In this document: one piece after another, positions 12,020-23,729 of the stretch
Numbering within the stretch: the stretch's first letter is position 1
How the letters are laid out: each line of letters starts with the position of its first letter
From: Meconema thalassinum
Lineage: Eukaryota; Arthropoda; Insecta; Orthoptera; Tettigoniidae
Assembly (NCBI GenBank): GCA_946902985.2
Contig: OX336388.2
Coordinates: 1,703,667,978 to 1,703,731,977 of the forward strand
DNA: 64,000 nucleotides
Reading direction: 5' to 3'
Made by a program: the position numbers and the translations under genes
The notes under the pieces: generated by a model
What the model saw: the letters and a program-made list of their open reading frames with translations, nothing else
Told to the model about the DNA's origin: nothing
The model's database searches: none

Positions 12020-12489
12020 TTATAATTTTCATACCTCCATAGATGACCTGGCTAATGAGGGATTAATCCTGAACATCCATAAATTGTCAATACTGTATTA
12101 TTTTGTGAAATAAATTTTGCATTATTTCGGTACTTTATTTTGAGGTATTTTCTAAATTTCATGTTCTATGCTTAAAATTGACAGGTTAGTGATGAATGTT
12201 GGAGGATTTTGCGAATAAATGTCTCGAAAAAGTTAAGATCCCTAATTCCAAATTAAGAGATACTAACTTTTCTTGCTTCATCATGTTGGGTAGCTATCTA
12301 GAGATGAAATGATTAGCTCAGGACAGGGAAGCATGGAGAGCTGCTTCAAACCAGTAGATAAACTGAAGACTCAAAAAGTATGTCGGGTGAAATCATATGG
12401 GATGTCAAATGTATAACATGCATCACTTTCCATATTATGTCCTTAAATTAATTTGAATTTGATAATAGAAAATCTATTAAGAAAAAAAC

Positions 12490-13140
12490 AATTTTTTCCT
12501 CTAGTCAATCTTCTTCTTAGGATGCCATCTCCCTTCGAAGGTTCGATATCCAATCATTATGATTACACAGGAAACAGCAGCTCAAAAGTTTGCTATATGT
12601 CTATACCAGTGGCGCAAGTCTTTAAACCAAGAGTTCCTCTCTCCCCGCAGATCTTCGTCTGGCTATTTTCTCCTCTAGGATGAGTTGGAGAGGTGTATAT
12701 CTTTCACCTCTCATGATGTGCCCGATGTACCTGAACGTTTGCTCCTTGATGATTGTTAGAAGCTCTGTTTCCTATTCAACAAATTGAGGAGTTCAGCAGT
12801 AGTCTTCCTTTATACCCAGGGTATACAGAGCATTCTTCTGTATAAGTACATTTCAAAAGCTTCAAGCCTCTCCAGCAAAGGTCTGAGCGTCCAAACTTCG
12901 AAACTATACAGGACAGGGAACACAGCATAGCAACATCCGAATATGAAGCTGAAGGTTGAGATCTCGACTGGTGAATAGTGTCCTCCAATTTTTCAACATA
13001 TTTTTGGCTTGTTCGATCCTGGGTTGGATTTCGTTCTTGGAATTGCAATGCTCATTTATCAAAGTCCCAAGGTATTTCAAGGATGACTCTTGTTCAACAA
13101 TTTTGTTAGTTTGCAGAGAACAGACCAAATACCACACTGA
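12490..13140 (-). pseudogene. Non-LTR retrotransposon reverse transcriptase, C-terminal remnant
   Basis: Minus-strand fragments in several frames. One peptide (13137-12904) reads SLKYLGTLINEHCNSKNEI then IEQAKNMLKNW and LTSRDLNLQLHIRML, the thumb region that follows the FADD box in RTE/Jockey-like LINEs. Downstream pieces in other frames show ETELLTIIKE-like and RYIGHIMRGERY-like phrases of the C-terminal tail. The element is broken by frameshifts and stops and has no visible 5' part. Confidence 0.7.
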
Positions 13141-13235
13141 TCCTACAATGTTGTAAATTTTTTCATATTTTACGCCCTCATTGGAACACTTTAATCAATA
13201 CAAATACAATTAAGTCTAACAACGGTATCTGGAGA

Positions 13236-13613
13236 TTAACGATTCAGCTTCAGCTTCTTCTGCACCCAAAATTTCTTCATTCTATCTGACCTGGCTGCCC
13301 TTTGTTCATCTGTGATGGTGTAGTTTTTCTGTTCAAATGTTGTTAATGTGAATAGTAAGTATTTATTCCTTAAAATATTCTTCTCATCTCTGCTTTTAAT
13401 TTGGAGCATCGTTAAATTTAATTCATCTAAATCATGCTGGATCTCTTTGAACCAGTTGTTCTTAGTTTTACCTTTCCAGAAGTAACTAAACAGCTGTTTG
13501 ATTAGTCTGGATTCTCGTAGGCATGAGATCTGGCAGAAAAAAGAGATTCTCCTTTTCCGCATTGTATCTATTATTGATTCACTCTCTCGATATACCACTT
13601 CATTCGGCAGCAA
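13236..13613 (-). pseudogene. LINE C-terminal ORF remnant
   Basis: A 125-residue open frame with RRISFFCQISCLRESRLIKQ, FWKGKTKNNWFKEIQHDL and a basic end. This is the layout of the post-RT tail (RRLxFYGHIxRM then W-containing segment) of LINE proteins. It is next to, and may be part of, the remnant at 12490-13140. No catalytic motif is present. The assignment is by general pattern. Confidence 0.5.
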
Positions 13614-15261
13614 TCTCCATTGGCCAATTACTTGGATGTTTTTTTGTTAATAATTGTTCTGATGATTCTTCTGTCTGCTTTCTGCAGTTTGTCAGTTGTT
13701 GATTTGATCTTCAACTTGAAGGATCTTACATGTACCAATAAATCTATTGACAAGGTTCCCTCTCATTTAAGCACTCTCAAATGTTGACCACTTCAATATG
13801 TAGCCAGTCTTAATAATAATAAGCAAGGCTATTGGCTAAAACAACCGTATTATCACCAAAGCGGTGTACAGTGCTGAACAGTGGATGTGGACAATATATT
13901 TTTCCAGTAACCAGGTAAGTGTTTATAAGTGTTTATAAAATTCCATCAGCTAGGCAGGAGCAAAGGTATGCTTTTGGAACTGACAAAGGATTTTTTCCAG
14001 TAATCAATATCAGTATCGATGGTATCAAGGTGTCTACATAACTACGGAATACCCATAACACAACTGCAATATTTACAAGAGTACTATAAACTAACAGAAT
14101 ACAATTGGAAATTTAACACATAAAAATTTATTGCATTGATATATGCTGCTCAAAAAAATTAAAGCACCACTTTTTTCAAATGCCACCAAATTTTGAAAAG
14201 TTGACCGCACAAGCTCGAAATCGCAGTATGACATTTGTCCTGATGCCTACCAAGCATATGCTTCAGCACAACTCCCCAACTTGAGTAGTTTCGGGGTAGC
14301 GCCCCCAAAACCCGCCCATTTTTGAAAACTGCAAATTGAAGTTTGCGAAAAACGCTGTAGGACTTGTTGCAGGTTGCCAAAGCAGTCGAAAATGAATGAG
14401 TCTTGCTCTTAAAGGTTCCACAAACACGTTGAAATCGTTACATTTGACGTTTGGGCATTTTCAACCCCCCTTCATCATCCCCTAAACATGGACTACTATT
14501 GGGGGCGTCTGAAAAGGTACCGGGTGTGTTTAACCACCTGCACACCGTCCTCAGTTGCTGATTGCAGTAAGTTCTTGAGGCCTCCGGCAATGTTCACCCC
14601 CCCCCCCCCTAAAACCCTCGACTGGCTCGGACACAAACCACTCCCTCTCGATTCACCCATAAGGAAGGTTTTAATCGAGATGTTGATCAGTTCTGCCAAT
14701 AGGGGGGGGGGGTTGTCTTCCCCTAACATTTCAAAAAAGGAGCTGTGCCTGTGTCACCGCCCTTCACCTGCTACCCCCTTTTGTATGATTTTTCGAATCA
14801 GGCCCTTTTTAAGGACTGAAACGAGGTCTTAATCGCTGAAAGGGCTGTAAAGGTCCGCGGGCGCGAGTTTTTAATATTTTTTAATCTTTATGATGTATTT
14901 TTGTACCATGACTTTATATGTTTCTATTAAAGTTTAGAAGTAGTGGTAACAAGAAATCCACCCCTTCCGATTGTTGACAGACATTCCATACCCCAAACTT
15001 GACATTTTTGCACCTTCAACCCTCCCTGTCTGGACGCGTAACACGTCATGGCAGAGTTTTCAGAGTTGGATGGGAATTTATCGGTAAGGTGGCAAACGAG
15101 ACCAAAAAGTTTTCAAACAAGTTAACAGCCTCTAGTAAGTACGCCCATGCATAGGCAATGAATGACATTTTGTTGCTCCGACAGCTATGGATTGAAGTAA
15201 CCCATTGCCAATCATAGGCAACCCGCACGCACGGACGTGATGTTGGTTGCCTATGCATGAT
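13614..15261. other. Uncharacterised stretch with C and G homopolymer runs
   Basis: No gene supported. Contains poly-C near 14599-14609 and poly-G near 14702-14712, and a phrase at about 14144 (TGCTGCTCAAAAAAATTAAA) that resembles a Tc1/mariner end, for which I found no partner. A short inverted repeat (ATGCATAGGCAA at about 15148 and its complement at about 15248) lies just before the tandem array. Confidence 0.4.
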
Positions 15262-16003
15262 TAACACGAAAAGTGATAAAAATGTCCAGCATAACTCAAC
15301 ACATTGCTAGCGTTTCGCCCCAGGGTGCCATTTGGGCTCTTCAGTTCGTAAAGGCACACCTACCAAGACGCGTAGCAGGTACACACTGAGAAGGCCATGC
15401 AAGACGCCTCGCCACATATGTGGCCACGTCACGAGCATGCCAGTGCACCACGGGAGTCAAAAACTTCACTTCCAAAAACAATAAACCTTGCTTTGGCATT
15501 GAATACAATCAAATGTTCTCGAAAGAGAATCAAAATGAGTATTGTCTGTTGAGCCATTATAATTAACACAAAAGGTGATAAAAATGTCCAGCATAACTCA
15601 ACACATTGCTAGCGTTTCGCCCCAACGTGCCATTTGGGTTCTTCAGTTGGTAAAGGCACACGTACCAAGACGTGTAGCAGGTACACACTGAGAAGGCCAT
15701 GCAAGACGCCTCGCCACATATGTGGCCATGTCACGAGCATGCCAGTGCACCACGGGAGTCAAAAACTCCACTTCCAAAAACAATAAACCTTGCTTTGGCA
15801 TTGGATACAATCAAATGTTCTCGAAAGAGAATCAAAATGAGTATTGTCCGTTGAGCCATTATAATTAACACAAAGTGATAAAAATGTCCAGCATAACTCA
15901 ACACATTGCTAGCGTTTCGCCCCATCGTGCCATTTGGGCTCTTCAGTTGGTAAAGGCACACCTACCAAGACGCGTACCAGGTACACATTGAGAAGGCCAT
16001 GAA
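15262..16003 (-). repeat. Tandem ~300-bp repeat (about 2.5 units) with hammerhead-like core
   Basis: The phrase ATAACTCAACACATTGCTAG recurs at 15291, 15593 and 15893, giving periods of 302 and 300 bp. The first two units are nearly identical and the third is truncated at about 16003. On the minus strand each unit contains CTGAAGA, then GCCC, a loop, GGGC and GAAAC, which matches a hammerhead ribozyme core with stem II (unit 1: 15313-15344). A diverged single copy lies at 16371-16610. The unit length and tandem form resemble animal retrozymes; that is inference. The GUH cleavage triplet is not at its usual place in these units. Confidence 0.85.
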
Positions 16004-16274
16004 GACCGCAGGCATGAACCTCCGCTTACCAATTTTACATACCTGCCGACTTTTACGGTTTATCTGTAAAATTCACGGAAATTGCAGCATTTTATGGTTT
16101 TACGGAGGAATGGTGCCATTTTACGATTTCTCGGCCAAAAATTTGATACTATAATTAACATTGGATAATCCCTCCCACTTCCATTCAATCGATTGTTTGT
16201 GTGGGTCGAAGGCAAGTCCACGATAGTCGATAACTCATTACTTTTAACCGTGTGAAGTTTGTGTCGTCATTGTA

Positions 16275-17207
16275 CAGTGAAACCCCTGAAATCCGAACTA
16301 ATTGGGGCTGTAGCCTGTTCGGGTTTCAATTTGTTTGGATTAGCCGAAAATTCAAACACAAATTGTGCTAAATGTTCCAGCATAACTCAACAAAATGACA
16401 GTGTTTCGCCCCGGTGTGCAATTGGGCTCTTCAGTTGGTTAAAGCACACCTCACCAAGACACTGTCTAGTACACTCTGTGAAGGCCATTGCAAGACGTAT
16501 TTGATACATGTGTATCCGCATCACGAGCAAAGCCAGTGCACTATGGGAGTCGAAACTCCACTCCAAAGCAATTATAACCTTACCTTGGCATTGAAAATTA
16601 TATTAGCCGAAAATATCCATAACATAATAACCAGCCCTTGTTACGGTATAGGACAGTGAGGAAGAAGAAACTTTGACAGACAATGTGACTTATACTGAAG
16701 CTGCATCTGCTCTTGACATCGCATTGCGCTTCGTAGAACAACACGCAGTAGTCACGCCAAACGATGTCATGTTCATGCGACGCTGGCGCACGATAGCTAC
16801 CGCGGAAATGTTTTCGTCGCTTCGACAATTGAAGATAACTGATTTCAAGTGAAAGATTAAGTGATCTTTTGAGTTTTTCTATTGTTATCTCATTTGATTT
16901 TGCAAAGTGATTAACGTAAGGAATTACAATAACCAACTTTTCCGTTTTTCAATCCTGGATGAGATAAGTATGTAGCTTAGGCACATTTACACTTTGTTAG
17001 GTATGCTAACTGTAGCCTACTTCTTTGTTAATTTTTCAACTAATTATTTAAAATAACGTTATATTGTAGAATATATAATTGTTTTTTGACTAAAATACGT
17101 TTCTCTATTTTGCGTTTTTAAAAATCAAACTTGAACTTGTCGATAATAACTCGTTCAGATACCCGGGATTTCGGATTTCTGGGGTTCGGATTTGAGGGGT
17201 TTCACTG
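16275..17207. mobile_element. Tigger/pogo-like MITE with TA duplication
   Basis: Ends read CAGTGAAACCCCTGAAATCC at the left and, from the right end inward, CAGTGAAACCCCTCAAATCC, with TA at 16273-16274 and 17208-17209. The subterminal phrase with GGATT/AATCC repeats is typical of pogo-like TIRs. It has no transposase and contains the insert at 16371-16610. Confidence 0.85.
16371..16610 (-). repeat. Diverged single copy of the 15.3-kb tandem unit, hammerhead-like
   Basis: Shares CCAGCATAACTCAACA, GGGCTCTTCAGTTGGT, ACCAAGAC and CCAGTGCAC phrases with the array at 15262-16003. On the minus strand it reads CTGAAGA (16434-16428), GCCC, loop, GGGC, GAAAC, ACT, GTC (ending 16397). Unlike the tandem units it therefore has GTC at the position expected for hammerhead cleavage, closed by a two-base-pair stem III. 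Stem I pairing is poor. Confidence 0.6.
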
Positions 17208-17682
17208 TAATTGAATTTGAAGCTGGGATAACAGTTCTTCCATGTGAATCTTAGGTTTCGACAGGCTCTGTTTCGCAAATTCTTTGTTCCGCTCCGTTCG
17301 CTCGCTGCGATTTAACCCATATTCTTTGTCCACGTGAGTTGTTCATTGTTCCCGAAGTTGGCGTTCCTTGAATGTTTTTGTCTTTTAAGGTTATGGCATA
17401 CTTTAATGAAGTGTTCGAGTTTTTGTGCTATAACTTCGTGTTTCACAATTTCCTGTATTCCTTGGACTAATTACATTCGTTCCACGTGTGTGTGTATGTG
17501 TTTTTTTCTACCATGTGCATATTCTTTCTTCACGAGGTTGGCATCGTGTTCATTTAATGGTTTAAGACTGTGTGCTTTGACATGTTTTAATGAAGTGTTG
17601 GCTATCTTAAGTGTTTTATGTTATAATTTTATGTGACGTTCAGTGATCCAGGTTCCTTTCGATGTTTTAGTAGATATCGAGA

Positions 17683-18692
17683 ATGAACAAATCCAACAAG
17701 TAACAGTACTTCCAGACATTTAAAGAATCATACTCGGTTGATTTTCCGTGCATACTAAAATCAAGAAACGGAGAAAAATTTTCCTTCTGCACGGCATGTG
17801 GTTGTGATATTAATATTGCACATAGTGGAAAAAACGATTTAAGTAATCATGTGAAGTGCGGTAAACACATAAGTTATGTTAAATCGAAGGAAGATAGCAA
17901 GAAAATCAACACCTTTTTTGCTAAGTCTAGAAACGTTGACCGTGACGTAATTAAGGCCGAGTGTCTGTTTATTTCCTTTTTGGTGGAACACACTGTGCCC
18001 TTAAGTGCGGCTGATCATGCTGGTGCTTTATTTAAGAAGATGTTTCCCACATCAGAAGTTGCAAAGAAATATAGTTGTGGTCGCACGAAAACGACATGCA
18101 TTGTAAATAAAATGGCAAAAAATGCATCATCTGAAGTTGTTAAGTGCCTTCAGAACGGACCATTTTCTTTGGCAACGGATGGAAGCAATGATACGAATGC
18201 CAAGTTTTATCCTATTGTTGTTACATTCTATGAAAAAGTAGTGAGCACTGTGCTATCCATACCAGCGTTGGACCGGGACTCAACAGGGCGAAACATAGGT
18301 AACCTGATTTTATCACAGCTGAGATCTTATAATATACCAATTGAAAACTGTGTGGCTCTCTGCTCCGACAATGCTCCTGTTATAATAGGACACAGAAATG
18401 GAGTTTCAGCAGTTCTGAAGGAAGTTCAACCAGGTATTGCCATCATAGGTTGCATTTGCCACCTGATTAACCTAGCAGCTGTGAAAGGTGCTGGAAGAAT
18501 ACCAGTTAAAGTGGATGAGATCTTTGTTGATATATTTTATTTCTTAGAGAAGAGTGTAAAGAGAAAAGAACACCTTCGGAAATTTCAGAACTTGCACAAT
18601 AAAGAGGCAAAGAAAATTCTGAAGCATGTATGTACTAGGTGGTTATCTTAAGGCAGATGTTTGGATAGACTACTGGACCAGTGGGATCCGCT

Positions 18693-18725
<33 letters not shown>

Positions 18726-19740
18726 AAGGAGGAAGTAATATTATGTACCCAAAACATTTCCACAAGCTTGACATCTTTCAGAATACCTAAAGTTGAACAA
18801 AGTGGATCCAAAGAGTATCAGAAGAAGAGAATTCTTGATTCTGCTACTACATATGCCCCTAAAAGAATAGCATATTCTTCCAAATGTGACAAACCCATCC
18901 TAAAAAGTAAGACTTCTGCTACAACTCGTGAGGAAAAATTGTTTATGTTCCTGTCCTCAAACTTATACAAGGCCTTTTTGCACTTTCCTTCATGTGACTA
19001 TTCCTGTATTTGACAAATTGAATGTTGCCCTTCAGACTTCTTCCCCTCAAGTTCACTTGTTATTAGAACTTCTAATGGATTTGCTAAAGCAGCTGTTCAC
19101 CAAGTTTGTTAAACCCAAAATTGTCAAAAGCTCCTCATTGCTTGAAGTTCAGTACAACTTGATTCAAAATCAAAGAAGTGATGATGAGTTACGTTATTGG
19201 CATTCAAACTTCGAACATAGTGAATGATCTCCAGGATACAGATGAATCCCTTTTCTTTTCATCAGTGAAAAACTACTTTTGTATGGCGTGTGACTACATC
19301 ATCAACAAGTTTCCACTCAAGGATGACGTGTTAAAGAATGCTCAAGTTGCTAGGTTAGACAAAATTGAAGAAGCACAGTTTTCTTCCATTCGTTTTTTCT
19401 TTGAAAATTTTCCTATCATGTTATGCAAGGAAGAGAATAAAACTACAGATGAGGTGGTGAATGAGCTTCAGAGGCAGTTCAGAGCTCTTCAACTGGATGA
19501 CACTTTGGCTGCACATCAAGATGCTGCAAGTGATTCCAGTTGGACACAAATATCAAGAATTCGTGGAGCCGATGGACTTCTTAAGTATAACCGAATTTCT
19601 AGAGTAATGCTCTCTATTCTCACCATAGCAATGCAGAATGTGAACGTGTTTTCAGCCTTGTGAAGAAAAATAGAACACAGTTCAGATCATCCATGTCCAA
19701 TGAATCTCTGGAGTCTTTCTATTTTGAAGACCAGGAGTTC
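17683..19740 (+). pseudogene. hAT-like transposase with BED-type zinc finger, broken
   Basis: The putative start ATG at 17683 is followed after six codons by an in-frame stop. A BED-like finger follows (FCTACGCDINIAH then HVKCGKH, about 17785-17865). The catalytic-domain stretch at 17851-18651 is open (ATDGSNDTNAKFYP, CSDNAP, GCICHLINLA, TRWLS) and ends in a TAA where a leucine codon is expected; the same frame then continues RCLDRLLDQWDPL. A CTTT microsatellite at about 18693-18724 disrupts the next part. The C-terminal hAT dimerisation-type region (VNVFSALVKKNRTQFRSSMS) is split across frames near 19660. It would cut and paste its element from the nucleus, but this copy cannot. Confidence 0.8.
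18693..18724. repeat. (CTTT)n microsatellite inside the hAT transposase
   Basis: About eight CTTT units interrupt the coding sequence just after the DQWDPL-encoding bases, shifting the frame. Confidence 0.9.
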
Positions 19741-20796
19741 TAGTTCCTGTTATGACAAAACATTTGCTCAAGACTTTTTGCAGGAAGCTAAAAAGGCCAC
19801 AACCATGACTTTAAAGTTGAACTAGCATGTGATTTGCAGCATGTATTATATTATTTCTTGCCTGTGTTACATTAAACAAGTTTCATTGTGTAAAGCCTTT
19901 TTCAATTATTGTATATCTACTTAATTTATCAAGGAAGTCCTGTTATGTATGCTCCAAACCAATATTCACCACGCCTGCTGCTGATTAACATGAATTTCTT
20001 CTTGGTTGTTATGTTCATCTACAAATCATGTAAGTAGATATTATGATTTCATTGAAGTATCTTGTTTAAAGCATGAATTATTGTATTTTGTAGCCCAGAG
20101 GTATTATTATTTTCGTCAAGACGGGGTATGCCGAAAATCGTTAGATTTTTTGTCGCGCGTGAGTCTTACTGATAGCTCTTTTCAAAAGTTGGCAGGTATG
20201 CATATTATCTTCCATCAAAGCACCGCGGGAATGCACCTTCCGCGTGTCAGTTCCTATCTCGAAGACCGCGGGCATGTACCTCCGCTTACCTTAAATTTGC
20301 ATCCTTAGCTCGGCCCATAAATAACTCTCAACCTCATCTGACTTACCAAGTACGGCTGCAGTCTCTCTCACCAAGGATCATGTAAGTATAAGAGATTCGT
20401 CACTTTTGGTTATAGAATTTCCGAGAGAGAGCACCGCCTGAGGCTATGTACCGCTATACCTAGTCTGGCAACATAAAAAGTAAAAAGCCATATGAATGTA
20501 GCCTTTATTACACGTAATTGATCAGTATGTTCTGCGATGAGTTATTGATTATTGGTGAAAATAACACAAACATAACTGAGCCTTTCGCTAGGCGTAGAAA
20601 TGTACGTCCAAATAGGAAAATAGTACTCTTTGATATATATCAATGTTGGCAATAGATTTGTCTCGAAGGACACAGTTATGCCATTCTAGAGCTTAATTCA
20701 CCTTTAGGCTAATTAAAAATGATCTACTCTACAGAATTGTTGGGATATTCGTTGAATATAAAGAAAACTGTCCAAATGCACACACTATATTGCCAT

Positions 20797-21008
20797 CTTC
20801 TTCTTTCCCTTCGGCTTTTCCCAATTAATTGGGGTCGCCGGAGCCAACCAGGCTCATTTTGGTTTTGGCCGGGGATTTAAGGCCGGATGCCCTTCCTGAC
20901 ACCACGTGATTTTCCAGGTGAAAATTCCACCCCGCTGTCACCGGGATTCGAACCCCGGCCGTCCGGGTGAAAGGCGAGAAGCTAAGCCACTGCGCCATCA
21001 CGCTCCCC
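20797..21008 (-). mobile_element. tRNA-derived SINE with 18-bp target duplication
   Basis: Read from 21008 down, the head has TGGCGCAGTGGCTTAGC (A box) and GGGTTCGAATCCC (B box), followed by a body with AATTAATTGGGAAAAG and a short AAG-rich tail near 20797. The flanks are a perfect 18-bp direct repeat, CACACACTATATTGCCAT, at 20779-20796 and 21009-21026. This is a recent LINE-mobilised SINE insertion, not a working tRNA gene. The tRNA-like part would supply an internal pol III promoter. Confidence 0.9.
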
Positions 21009-21026
21009 CACACACTATATTGCCAT

Positions 21027-21859
21027 AACCTCACTTTTTGCCTACCATGCCGGCTGCCACCCACCCCTCCCCGTAGCTGTAAACCACAAATTTTATTGCA
21101 ATGCAAAGGAGAATGGGTAAGGAAACAAACAAGAGATGAAATGCACACATTTATTCTCTATATATTTTTATTCGAGAGTAGTCCATATTGCCCACTAGTT
21201 TTACACATGGTCAACACCAGGAAGATGAAAATTGCCGTATTGTTCTTACATCCCGGTGCTTGGCAATTTTTCCTCCCTTGCAGTGGCATGATTGAGTCTC
21301 AATTCAATTCAAACAATCAGAATACCGAACAAATCAAAACAACCAACAACAACACGAGGAAAATCAATCAAAACAGACTATTCCCGCTCCCGCCAGTCGG
21401 TTTGGTGTGAGCGTTGGGTGAGTGCCAACTACGGAAACATAGTTCTGAAATTAATTCTTCGTTGGTTGGCAGAACATCTATAGCGGAGCTTTATCGATAC
21501 CCACACGCTCCCTATGATCTGTCATCCCCCTGTCTCTCACGAATCTCACGTTGCCTCCTACCTTGACAACGGTCATCAGCCCCTCTCACTTTGAGCTCAG
21601 GCTCAAATGGCATTAATAGAATTGGCCTGTTATATCCTGAATGGTTCCCCTCCAATCTCAACATACTACATTTATGGTCGTGCCAATGCACTTGAAAACC
21701 CATGAATCCCATGATTGTGCATTCAATACAAACACAATATCCCTTAATCTTACAAAACAACAAAATGATGATGAACACGCAAATAATGATAAAAACACAA
21801 ACTAAACTCTAACAAAGTTGCACATCATTCCGACCTGTTCCGTTAATCCCTACTAATTA
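21027..21859. other. Non-coding spacer
   Basis: No supported feature between the SINE and the pogo element. Open frames at 20967-21410 and 21512-21778 have no recognisable motif. Confidence 0.4.
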
Positions 21860-22274
21860 CAGTAAAACCCCGTTTTAACGTGCCCGCTTTTAATGAAGAT
21901 TTTCATAAGTCCCAGCCAAATCGCCATAAGCACAGTGTTATTTAAACCCCCTTCTAACGAACCCCGATATAAGGAAAAGTCCGCTTCTAAGGAATATATT
22001 TCACATAAATTATGATCGCGCATCCCGTTGTAACGAATATGTCGATAAGATACTTTTTTCTAAACTTGTTTTGAATGTAAATTAACTTCCGTTTTGACGT
22101 AATCTCAGTCCGAAGTTGACGCGCTAAACGAAATCGCTCCTTTAGCGATGTATAGAACAGTGATAAATTGGCGCGGCCGCTGGAAATCACTGTTACCGGC
22201 AAGCAGCAGTCACTATCACGCTAGATGCTGTTGGTTAGTTATGTCCATTGAACTGTAGGTAGTACTGTAATGAC

Positions 22275-23729
22275 GGCTGTATGGGAACGAAGTGCGGTTT
22301 ACCTTGAGACTAGCTATACAGCCTAGAGGCATGACTGACGTAGGGCCTACGCGTAAATGCCGCGAGACTCGGGTAACTTCACGGAATATAAATATTTAGG
22401 CCAAAGGTCTCTTGCAAACTTCACGTGATTTAGGTGAAAGATTAAAAGCAATAAGAAACTGAAAATGTTTATGGATATTCTACAAAATAAAAATGTATTC
22501 TAGAAGAAATTACGGAATAAGTAGAAAGTCGTGCCTTCCATGGCTTACGCTGCCTGAACCGTCATTGATAGACCCCAAGTATATGCGTACGAAATGTAGA
22601 GCTGTTCAAGCTCTACAAAAAAGTCCGCGAACGCATATACTTATCTCCAACCGTTAGGGAGTTAGGACAGTTTTAGTCGGGTAATGTCTACAGTGACGTC
22701 AGCTGCTTTAACCTATAGCCGCAGCGCTCTTACACCGGCTAGGCACTTCTGTCCCGCTGCTCCAATCGCTGCTTAGGAATCACGCGGACGCGAGGGGTGC
22801 GGACTGAAGGCTCATTCTCTGTTTTTGTTCCTGTGTTGTTGGAAGTTGTGCTAAGAGTTTTTTGTGTCTGTGATAAGAGTTGTACTGCAAGTTACGGCGG
22901 ACCACATTCATTATGGCTGCAAAACGTAAGAAGCTGACTCTTCAGAAAAAGATAGACATCATCAGGGATGTTGAAAGGGATAGCCAAGTACCTTTGTCAC
23001 AGATGGCAAAAAAATATGACTTGGCACCCTCTACGCTGTTTGGCATCATGAAACAGAAGGAAGCTATTCTGACCTCGGAAGTTGAGTGCGGTTCTGGGGC
23101 AAAAATACGGAAGAATATTCGTTCTTCGCCGTACGAGGAACTAGAAAACATTTTAATGAACTGGTTCGAGGGGAAAAAGGAGTGAGAACGCTCCAATTGA
23201 TGGGAACATACTTAAACAAAAAGCTCAAGAAATCACACTTAAGCTGGGTTTGGTCGATTTCCATGCTTCTAATGGCTGGTTTGATCGCTTCAAAAAAGGC
23301 ACAATCTTTCGTTCCAAAACATGTGCGGCGAGAGTGCGGAAGTTAATGACGATACAGTTGTATACTGGAAAGAGAAAACGTTGCCTCGACTTATTGAAGG
23401 ATATGATGCTAAGGATATTTTTAACGTCGATGAAACGGGAGTGTTTTACAACTTGCTCCCGTCCAAAACATATGCTGTTCGCGGAGAAAAATGCCACGGA
23501 GGCAAAAAAAAGTAAAGAAAGACTGACAGCGTTGTTATGTGTTAACAGCAACGGGAGTGAAAAATTACCCCCACTAATAATTGGAAAATTTAAGAATCCA
23601 AGATGTTTCAAGAACACCCGTACACTCCCATGTAAATATGATTTCAACAAAAGTGCATGGATGACATCGGAGATATTTTGAAAATTTTTACAAAGTTTGG
23701 ATGCCAAGATGGGATCGGCAGGAAGGAAA
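22275..23729 (+). repeat. 1,455-bp pogo segment, left copy of a direct duplication
   Basis: Matches 32737-34191 with a constant offset of 10462. By eye I find two substitutions (CGCG/CCCG near 22361 and CACACTT/CGCACTT near 23235). The segment begins with GGCTGTATGG in both copies. The right end of this copy abuts the 3' LTR. Confidence 0.92.
22913..23728 (+). pseudogene. Tigger/pogo transposase, left copy, truncated by the LTR element
   Basis: Starts MAAKRKKLTLQKKIDIIRD with a CENP-B/psq-type helix-turn-helix (PLSQMAKKYDLAPSTLFGI). The frame is lost after FEGKKE, regained in another frame around FHASNGWFDRFKKG (second HTH), shifted again before the VDETG catalytic motif, and shifted once more at an A-run near 23510. 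Coding ends at the LTR junction (23729), before the second and third catalytic aspartates. The same frameshifts are present in the right copy, so they predate the duplication. Confidence 0.85.

Larger units (their letters stand above)
16038..20200 (+). mobile_element. hAT-type DNA transposon, decayed, with a nested MITE
   Basis: Bounded by inverted ends CATACCTGCCGACTTTT (16038) and the complement of CATACCTGCCAACTTTT (ending 20200). It encodes a broken hAT-like transposase at 17683-19740 and is interrupted by a Tigger-like MITE at 16275-17207. No clean 8-bp target duplication is visible; instead a ~33-bp direct repeat (GAAGACCGC, GGCATG, ACCTCCGCTTACC) occurs at about 16000-16031 and about 20261-20293, just outside the ends. 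Confidence 0.7.

Noticed and set aside
14488..14832. Pro-rich frames around C and G homopolymers
   Set aside because: Driven by base composition, with opposing frames equally open; no motif.
15262..16003. CRISPR-like array
   Set aside because: Units are ~300 bp with no short repeat/unique spacer pattern, in a eukaryotic genome.
22880..23681. Domesticated pogo/CENP-B-like host gene
   Set aside because: TIRs and TA duplication are intact, and the reading frame carries several shifts; it is an ordinary dead transposon copy.
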